A DNA stretch of 34,224 nt from CAZNUM01 sp046861615 (GTDB lineage Bacteria > Fidelibacterota > Marinisomatia > Marinisomatales > TCS55): positions 1 to 34,224 of the forward strand of contig JBHHUS010000015.1 in NCBI GenBank assembly GCA_046861615.1, written 5' to 3'. Of the stretch, positions 15,417-21,319 are shown piece by piece. Position 1 is the stretch's first letter. The number at the start of each line of letters is the position of its first letter. The notes beneath the pieces are model-generated. The model did no database searches. It saw nothing but the letters and a program-made list of their open reading frames with translations, and was not told the DNA's origin. The translations under genes and the position numbers were made by a program.

Positions 15417-15424
15417 GGAGGTGA
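15417..15424 (+). promoter_or_regulatory. Strong Shine-Dalgarno deciding a GTG start
   Basis: GGAGGTGA ends 3 nt before GTG 15428 (core GGAGG 6 nt before it). No ATG in this frame precedes the conserved protein, so this site fixes the start of the aldehyde dehydrogenase gene. A second GGAGGG lies at 15381-15386. Confidence 0.7.
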
Positions 15425-15427
15425 CAG

Positions 15428-16882
15428 GTGTCTCAATTAACACAAACACAGGTGGATTTGATTGCCTCGAAAGTGGTTCAATCATTGCATATACCCGCTG
15501 GAATGACCGCTCCTTCCCTAACGGGAAGTCCGGAGCCGATGATTGCACCGGAATTTGGCAATGGTGTCTATATGGACATTAATTCGGCAGTGAAAGCCGC
15601 CACCAAGGCGCAGCGGCAGCTTATGGAAATGACCCTGGTCAAACGGGATGAAATCATTACCAATATTCGTGTCAGTATGCTGAAATATGCCGAAGACCTG
15701 GCTCAACGAGCCCAGACGGAAACTGGTCTGGGGCGAGTGGAAGACAAGGTAGCCAAGAATAGATTAGTGACGGAGAAAACACCCGGCACAGAGGTGTTAG
15801 TACCGCAAGCTAAAACCGGTGACCGCGGTCTGACCCTTACTGAGTTAGCCCCGGTAGGCGTAATTGGCGCCATTACTCCCTGTACGAACCCCACCTCAAC
15901 CATCATTTGTAATACAATTGGCATGCTTGCTGCCGGGAATGCGGTGGTCTTTAATGTCCATCCGGTTGCCAGGCAGGTGAGTGTTTATAATGTGGAGTTG
16001 CTGAATCAAGCGATTATAGCAGTTGGAGGACCACCCAACCTGGTAGTGACCCTGGCGGAACCAACAATCGCAACTGCCCAGGAACTGATGCAGCATCCGG
16101 GTATAAATCTGCTGGTGGTTACTGGTGGTGGTGAAGTAGTAAAAGCAGCCATGACCAGTGGTAAGCGGGCGATCTGTGCCGGTCCCGGAAATCCTCCCGT
16201 AGTAGTGGATGAGAGTGCCGATATTGAGACTGCTGCCAAATCCATTGTTCAGGGTGGTTCCATGGATAACAACATCATTTGTGTAGTGGAAAAAGAAGTA
16301 TTTGTGGTGGAAACAGTGGCGGATCAGCTCCTGGCGGCCTTTCCCCGGCACAAAGGCGTTGTGTTGAAACCTCATGAGATCGAACGGTTGGAAAAGGTCA
16401 TCTTTAAATCGGTTTCTGGTACCCGTCAACCGGGAGTGATCAAAAAAGAATGGATTGGGAAAAACGTACAGGTCATTCTGGATCAGATTGGTTTGAAGGT
16501 GGATGATTCCATTCGCCTGGCATTGGCTCCGGTACCTTTGGCCCATCCGCTGGTCTGGACCGAACAGATGCTGCCGGTAGTCCCAGTTGTGCGTGTTCCC
16601 AACGTGAATCAGGCAATTGACCTGGCGAAAGAGGCAGAACACGGCCGTGGTCACACGGCCATTATGCATTCTAAAAATCTGGATAATCTCAGCCGGATGG
16701 CCCGGGAAATGGATTGCAGTATTTTCGTAAAAAACGGACCTTCATTGGCTGGTTTAGGCTACGGGGGAGAGGGTCATTGTTCTTTCACCATTGCCAGTCC
16801 AACAGGAGAAGGGCTCACCGATGCCCGTAGTTTTACGCGGGAACGCCGATGTGTTCTGGTAGATCACTTCAGGATTGTATGA
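15428..16882 (+). CDS. CoA-acylating aldehyde dehydrogenase (PduP/EutE family)
   Basis: Oxidises an aldehyde to the acyl-CoA with NAD; in this context acetaldehyde from DeoC to acetyl-CoA. The 484 residues match the PduP/EutE family used as the core enzyme of most microcompartments. The catalytic Cys285 lies in NNIICVVEKE, and the cofactor region has APVGVIGAITPCTNP (141-155). Residues 6-21 (QTQVDLIASKVVQSLH) form a short amphipathic helix followed by a Pro/Ser/Gly-rich linker, the usual form of an N-terminal encapsulation peptide that drives the enzyme into the shell. The start is GTG 15428 behind a strong Shine-Dalgarno. The stop overlaps the following BMC-T start. Confidence 0.93.
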   Translation: MSQLTQTQVDLIASKVVQSLHIPAGMTAPSLTGSPEPMIAPEFGNGVYMDINSAVKAATKAQRQLMEMTLVKRDEIITNIRVSMLKYAEDLAQRAQTETGLGRVEDKVAKNRLVTEKTPGTEVLVPQAKTGDRGLTLTELAPVGVIGAITPCTNPTSTIICNTIGMLAAGNAVVFNVHPVARQVSVYNVELLNQAIIAVGGPPNLVVTLAEPTIATAQELMQHPGINLLVVTGGGEVVKAAMTSGKRAICAGPGNPPVVVDESADIETAAKSIVQGGSMDNNIICVVEKEVFVVETVADQLLAAFPRHKGVVLKPHEIERLEKVIFKSVSGTRQPGVIKKEWIGKNVQVILDQIGLKVDDSIRLALAPVPLAHPLVWTEQMLPVVPVVRVPNVNQAIDLAKEAEHGRGHTAIMHSKNLDNLSRMAREMDCSIFVKNGPSLAGLGYGGEGHCSFTIASPTGEGLTDARSFTRERRCVLVDHFRIV

Positions 16883-17490
16883 TGAAAAAATATCCAGCAT
16901 TGGCATTGATTGAATTTTCCACGATTGCCGCCGGGATTCAGGCCGGGGATTGGATGGTCAAACAGGCACCTATAAGTATTCTTAAGTCCGGGACCGTTCA
17001 TCAAGGGAAATACCTGATCTTGATTGGCGGTAGCGTGGCTGCTGTCCAGGAATCATATCAGATTGGTCTGGAATCAGGTGGATCAAGTATTCTTGACCGG
17101 TTATTCCTTCCGGATGTTCATGAACAAGTTTTTGACGGGATTATGAACACCAGGCAGCCCTGCGTTGACGAGGCTCTGGGTGTCATTGAAACCAGTTCAG
17201 TGGCTGCCACTATTCAGGGGGCCGATGCGGGGGTGAAAGGTGCCCGGGTGACGCTGGTTGAGATCCGTTTGGCCGATGATCTGGGTGGTAAAGCCTTTGC
17301 TTTGTTCTCCGGAAAAGTGGAAGAGGTAGAGGTTGCCGTCGCGATTGCCCGAAATAATATCACTGACGAACAATTCTGGGTAAGCTCAACCATCCTGCCG
17401 AACATTCATAGTGAACTGGTGAAACAGATTGATCAGTCCACCAGCTTTGCCGCAGTGAAGCTTCAGAATCTGGAAGGCGGAGAACTCTAA
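16879..17490 (+). CDS. BMC-T tandem-domain shell protein, PduT-like
   Basis: A 203-residue protein with two BMC domains: ALALIEFSTIAAGIQAGD to about residue 95, and ALGVIETSSVAATIQGAD to about 190. The layout is that of PduT-type trimers. PduT carries a [4Fe-4S] cluster at the trimer pore through a Cys; the corresponding stretches here (SILKSGTVHQGKY and VEIRLADDLGGK) have no Cys, so an electron-conducting cluster is not expected. Start: ATG 16879 overlaps the upstream stop as ATGA; the adjacent ATG 16882 is equally possible, 7 nt after AGGA. Its stop abuts the next ATG. Confidence 0.9.
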   Translation: MMKKYPALALIEFSTIAAGIQAGDWMVKQAPISILKSGTVHQGKYLILIGGSVAAVQESYQIGLESGGSSILDRLFLPDVHEQVFDGIMNTRQPCVDEALGVIETSSVAATIQGADAGVKGARVTLVEIRLADDLGGKAFALFSGKVEEVEVAVAIARNNITDEQFWVSSTILPNIHSELVKQIDQSTSFAAVKLQNLEGGEL

Positions 17491-17784
17491 ATGTTGTTAG
17501 GACGGGTATTGGGTACGGTGACACCGGTTCAGGCCTACGCCGGCCTGGAAGGCGTGCCCTTCCTGATTGTTCAACCGTTGGATAAACAACAAAATCCAAC
17601 AGGAAAGCCCGTAGTAGCGGCTGATTCAACTCGTATGGCCTTATCGGGAGAACTGATTTACTATGAGAGTTCCCGGGAGGCAGCATTGGCATTGGACCGC
17701 TGGTTCGTTCCGGTGGATCACACCATCATTGGAATAGTGGACGATATTCAACTGACCGACTATCCGGAATACGGAAAGGACTGA
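17491..17784 (+). CDS. BMC-P (EutN/CcmL) vertex protein, copy 2
   Basis: A 97-residue pentamer-forming protein: MLLGRVLGTVTPVQAY, FLIVQPLDKQQNPTGK, VAADSTRMALSGELIYYES and TIIGIVDDIQL mark the beta-barrel of the family. It begins directly after the BMC-T stop (no gap). The position of SGSSAR in the first copy is replaced by ESSREAAL here, so the inter-subunit loop differs and the three copies are not recent duplicates. Confidence 0.92.
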   Translation: MLLGRVLGTVTPVQAYAGLEGVPFLIVQPLDKQQNPTGKPVVAADSTRMALSGELIYYESSREAALALDRWFVPVDHTIIGIVDDIQLTDYPEYGKD

Positions 17785-17788
17785 AGTA

Positions 17789-18058
17789 ATGATTTTGGGA
17801 AAAATTTGTGGAGCCCTCCATTCCACGATTAATCATCCTTTCTACGATAATCGCCGCTTACTGGTGGTGGATTGCCTCAATTTGGAAAATAAGCCTACGG
17901 GGGAATATCTGATTGCTGTGGATGCTGTGGATGCGGGAGCTGGCGAGACCGTATTAATGATTGATGAAGGAAATTCCGCCCGACAGATTGCAGGTGATGA
18001 TTTAGCACCCATTCGCTCAATTATTGTTGGTATTGTAGATCAGGTTCAGCATTTCTAG
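17789..18058 (+). CDS. BMC-P (EutN/CcmL) vertex protein, copy 3
   Basis: An 89-residue member of the same family: MILGKICGALHSTINHPF, LLVVDCLNLENKPTG, VAVDA-like AVDAVDAGAGETVLMIDEGNSAR and IIVGIVDQVQHF. It starts 4 bp after copy 2 and is the last gene of the microcompartment operon. No clear terminator follows; the 86 bp to rlmD (18059-18144) hold only short imperfect inverted repeats. Confidence 0.92.
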   Translation: MILGKICGALHSTINHPFYDNRRLLVVDCLNLENKPTGEYLIAVDAVDAGAGETVLMIDEGNSARQIAGDDLAPIRSIIVGIVDQVQHF

Positions 18059-18144
18059 GTGACGGTTTGGTGGGGAGTGGATTCCCTGGTTGATCTTTCC
18101 AGCATAATTTCCGATTAGAAAGGTTTAATTTATAGACTGCAATT

Positions 18145-19557
18145 ATGGAACAAGCAGTCATAAAAAAAGGTGCTGAACTTGAATTATTCATCGAATCATT
18201 GGCTTATGGTGGTAAAGGTGTTGCCCGGGTCGGTAGTTTTGTAATTTTTGTGAAAAATACAATTCCGGGGCAAACTGTTCGAGCCTTAGTATACCGGAAG
18301 AAAAGTGGTTATGCCGAAGCCCGGCCTCTGGAGATTGTGTATGAATCGGAGTTTGCAGCTGAACCTGAATGCCGCCATTTTAATTATTGTGGTGGATGCA
18401 GCACCCGGCAACTGGTTTATCAGGAGCAGGTAACTCAAAAAAAGCACCAGGTGGAAGCAATTTTTCGTCGTCAGGCCAGGATTGAAGATTTTCAGGTGGA
18501 TCAAACTCTACCGGCGAATCAGATTTATCATTACCGGAATAAAATGGAATTTACTTTTTCCAACCGCCGCTGGGTATTACCGGAGGAGTCCCCCAATGCA
18601 GAGCGGGATTTTGCCCTGGGAATGCACCTGCCCGGTCGGTGGGATAAAATTCTGAATATTGATACGTGCCTGTTAATGCCGCCACTGGGGAATAAAATTT
18701 TAAATCGGATTCAAACGCTCTCCCGGGAACTTAATCTGAAGCCCTATGATGTAAAAACGCATAACGGTTTTTTAAGACACCTGGTCCTGCGGTTTGGACA
18801 TAAAACTAGTGATATGATGGTGAATCTGGTTACCTCCTATAAAAATTTAGAACTACTGCAACCACTGACAGATACTCTAATTCAGGAAATCCCTGAAATC
18901 ACTTCCCTGGTAAATAATGTGAACACGCGTAAAGCGGATATTGCCTTTGGAGAATTTGAGATACTACTTTTCGGCCGCCCCACAATTGAGGAGCAGATTG
19001 GTGATCTCACCTTTGAAATCTCGGCCAATTCCTTTTTTCAAACAAATTCCTTACAGGTTGAAAAACTCTACCAGGCGGTTATAGGTGACGCTCAAATTGG
19101 TACTGAGGATATTGTTTATGATCTGTACTGCGGGGCGGGATCATTATCCTTATTTCTGGCCCGGCGAGCCCGGAAAGTGTACGGATTTGAAATCGTACCG
19201 GAAGCATTAGAAGACGGTACCCGGAATGCCGTACGGAATGGAATCACTAATGTCAGTTTTCACCGGGCTAATCTGGATTCGTTTTTCAACTCGGGAAAGA
19301 ATATGAATTTATTTGAGTCACCGGATGTAATAATTGTGGATCCTCCACGGGCTGGTATGCATGAATCCATGGTGCAATTGCTACCCAAATTCACAGCTCG
19401 GAAAATTATTTACATTTCCTGCAATCCCACCACCCAGGCCAGGGATATTGTAATGCTGTTGAAGCATGGGTACGACTTAAATAAATTAACTCTGGTGGAT
19501 ATGTTTCCCCACACCCCCCACATTGAAACGGTAGCAGTAATGGAGACAAAAGATTAA
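18145..19557 (+). CDS. rlmD: 23S rRNA (uracil-C5)-methyltransferase, RlmD/RumA family
   Basis: An S-adenosylmethionine-dependent RNA methyltransferase of 470 residues that makes 5-methyluridine in 23S rRNA (or possibly tRNA; the family overlaps). It has an N-terminal TRAM domain (about 8-65), a [4Fe-4S] cluster site with Cys76, Cys82, Cys85 and Cys175, the cofactor motif YDLYCGAGSLSL, the DPPRAG motif and the catalytic Cys426 in ISCNPT. Which uridine it modifies (RlmD, RlmCD or TrmA-like) cannot be told. It follows the microcompartment operon by 86 bp in the same direction, and I see no functional link. Confidence 0.9.
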   Translation: MEQAVIKKGAELELFIESLAYGGKGVARVGSFVIFVKNTIPGQTVRALVYRKKSGYAEARPLEIVYESEFAAEPECRHFNYCGGCSTRQLVYQEQVTQKKHQVEAIFRRQARIEDFQVDQTLPANQIYHYRNKMEFTFSNRRWVLPEESPNAERDFALGMHLPGRWDKILNIDTCLLMPPLGNKILNRIQTLSRELNLKPYDVKTHNGFLRHLVLRFGHKTSDMMVNLVTSYKNLELLQPLTDTLIQEIPEITSLVNNVNTRKADIAFGEFEILLFGRPTIEEQIGDLTFEISANSFFQTNSLQVEKLYQAVIGDAQIGTEDIVYDLYCGAGSLSLFLARRARKVYGFEIVPEALEDGTRNAVRNGITNVSFHRANLDSFFNSGKNMNLFESPDVIIVDPPRAGMHESMVQLLPKFTARKIIYISCNPTTQARDIVMLLKHGYDLNKLTLVDMFPHTPHIETVAVMETKD

Positions 19558-19573
19558 TCAAATCCCGGGAGTG

Positions 19574-19579
19574 TATAAT
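19574..19579 (+). promoter_or_regulatory. Candidate -10 element before the K+ channel gene
   Basis: A perfect TATAAT lies 85 bp before the ATG of the K+ channel gene, in the only sizeable gap nearby (19558-19664), but no good -35 is found 16-19 bp upstream. Confidence 0.3.
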
Positions 19580-19664
19580 CAAATTCAGCTGGTTTTACCC
19601 CGAAAATGGGAGAATCAAGAAATATACCCCTCAAATCTATCTCCATATTCGTTAAATTTATTGA

Positions 19665-20789
19665 ATGCGCCTTTGGTTAAAAACCTTAATTCGTAACAGT
19701 TTTTTTCAGGTTGGTGCCGGGATCTTAGTGATCATGATCCTGGGTGGTCTGATATTGCAGCTGGTTGAAACGGGGGAAATATCCCAGGGCGAGAATCCTT
19801 TTTGGTGGGCAATCGTCACTATGACAACCGTGGGTTACGGTGATCTTACACCAAAAACTTTTCCGGGACGATTGTTTGCAGTGTTAGTGATGTTTGCGGG
19901 AATTTCACTGGTTTCATTATTGACCGCAACAATATCGTCCATATTTGTTGCCAGAAAAATTCGGGAGGGCAAAGGTTTGGAACAACTCGATATTCAGAAC
20001 CATATTATTCTTTGTGGATGGAATAAAGAAGGCAGCCAGATTCTGGAGGCTTTGGAGCATTTAATGCAGGGGAAAAAGGGGGATGTAGTCCTGATCAATG
20101 ATTTAACGGAAGACGAGATAAATCATTTAAAGAACAGCTTCCGGGGGATTCGTATCCACTATGTGGCCGGTGATTTTACTCAGGAAACCATTTTACAGCG
20201 GGCTAATTTGAAAAAAGCAATTACGGTGGTGATTATTCCCAATGAAATTAACCCCCAAACCACGAATGCGGATGAAAAAACGATTTTTGGTACATTAACA
20301 ATTAAGAGTCTGGAGCCCAATGTGCGGGTGGTAGCCTACCTGACTGACCGGGATAATTTGACCCATATTAAACGGGCGAATGCTGATGAGGTAGTGATCA
20401 GCGATGATTTTGGTGCATTCATACTGGCCTCCCATGTAATGGATCCCGGAATTCCCCAGGCGGTGAATCGGCTGATGGATAGTCAGTCCAAATCCCATTT
20501 TACACGGGTGGATATCCCGTCGGAATTTGTAGATAAATCTTATGATGCCTTGTTTGAACATTACCGGAAAAAGCATGGCTGGGTTCTGGTGGGGGTCTTT
20601 TCAGAAGAGGATAATCTAGGAATTGGTGCCATCCTATCTTCCGATTCTTCAGCTCTGGATGCTTTTATCGAACGGAAACTGAAAGAAGGGGGAATTTCAC
20701 TACAGGAGGAAAGCAAAATATCAGTCACAATAAACCCCGGCCCTGATTATACTATTAAAGAGGGGGAGCGGGCCATTATTATTCCGTGA
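19665..20789 (+). CDS. Two-helix potassium channel with RCK/TrkA-N domain
   Basis: An ion channel of 374 residues. The membrane part is two helices (about 15-34 and 68-95) around a pore loop with the K+ selectivity filter TTVGYGD at 54-60. A cytoplasmic RCK (TrkA-N) domain follows (about 110-240) with a TrkA-C-like end (about 290-374), as in MthK-type channels gated by ligands on an octameric ring. The first strand-loop of the Rossmann fold reads ILCGWNKEG (115-123), lacking the GxGxxG of NAD-binding forms, so a ligand other than NAD is likely. The next gene, 7 bp downstream, encodes a separate cyclic-nucleotide-binding protein. Confidence 0.9.
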   Translation: MRLWLKTLIRNSFFQVGAGILVIMILGGLILQLVETGEISQGENPFWWAIVTMTTVGYGDLTPKTFPGRLFAVLVMFAGISLVSLLTATISSIFVARKIREGKGLEQLDIQNHIILCGWNKEGSQILEALEHLMQGKKGDVVLINDLTEDEINHLKNSFRGIRIHYVAGDFTQETILQRANLKKAITVVIIPNEINPQTTNADEKTIFGTLTIKSLEPNVRVVAYLTDRDNLTHIKRANADEVVISDDFGAFILASHVMDPGIPQAVNRLMDSQSKSHFTRVDIPSEFVDKSYDALFEHYRKKHGWVLVGVFSEEDNLGIGAILSSDSSALDAFIERKLKEGGISLQEESKISVTINPGPDYTIKEGERAIIIP

Positions 20790-20796
20790 GGCAGCC

Positions 20797-21300
20797 ATGA
20801 ATGACGAACAATTAATGAAATTCCAGGTTTTTACCGATTTTACCGAGGAAGAACTCCAGCAGTTCCATCCCTATATGAAAGAAGTTGAGATCCCGGACGG
20901 GGAGCAATTTATTACGGAAGGAGAACTGGGAGATTGTATTTATCTGTTGCTGGAGGGGAAAGTTGAGATCAACCAGGCCCTGACCCTCTCCATGAATAAA
21001 GGTGAAGTTGATAATCGTGAAAAGGCTATTATTAAACTCTCCAGCGAACTTCATCCCTCATTCGGTGAAATGTCAATATTCAATGAAGGCGATCGCCGGA
21101 CGGCCAATGTAAGAGCACTGACATCGTGTAAAATGGTGCGGGTTGATAAAAGTGATCTTTATAAAATTTGTAATGAAAATCCGGTTATCGGTTTTAAGGT
21201 AATGAGAAATCTTGGTCGAATTATTTCTGCAAACCTGGTGAAATCCAATCAAAATGTCTTAAAACTGACTACTGCCTTCTCGTTGATTTTGGAACGCTGA
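20797..21300 (+). CDS. Cyclic nucleotide-binding domain protein next to K+ channel
   Basis: A 167-residue protein with one CRP-like cyclic-nucleotide-binding barrel (about 10-130) and a C-terminal helix; no DNA-binding domain and no membrane segment. The phosphate-binding cassette is FGEMSIF (89-95) with Arg100/Arg101 before TAN. Co-transcription with a K+ channel (7-bp gap) suggests a detached ligand-sensing subunit, functionally like the fused domain of cyclic-nucleotide-gated channels; this is inference. It is only distantly similar to the other such protein at 1367-1891, which is also paired with a membrane transporter. valS follows after 19 bp. Confidence 0.85.
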   Translation: MNDEQLMKFQVFTDFTEEELQQFHPYMKEVEIPDGEQFITEGELGDCIYLLLEGKVEINQALTLSMNKGEVDNREKAIIKLSSELHPSFGEMSIFNEGDRRTANVRALTSCKMVRVDKSDLYKICNENPVIGFKVMRNLGRIISANLVKSNQNVLKLTTAFSLILER

Positions 21301-21319
21301 ATAGATTGAATCCAGTACG

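Noticed and set aside
15896..16669. A 257-codon open frame on the minus strand inside the aldehyde dehydrogenase gene
   Set aside because: The plus strand encodes a complete, well conserved enzyme; the antisense translation is low-quality (His/Phe/Asn-rich) and matches no family.
16879..17490. Iron-sulphur-bearing PduT-like shell protein
   Set aside because: The pore segments have no Cys to hold the cluster.
18059..18144. Terminator at the end of the microcompartment operon
   Set aside because: Only GGGA/TCCC and other very short pairs are present and no T-run follows; I could not support a call.
21301..21319. T-box or other RNA leader controlling valS
   Set aside because: Only 19 bp separate valS from the previous gene; there is no room for a leader, and the same holds for metG.
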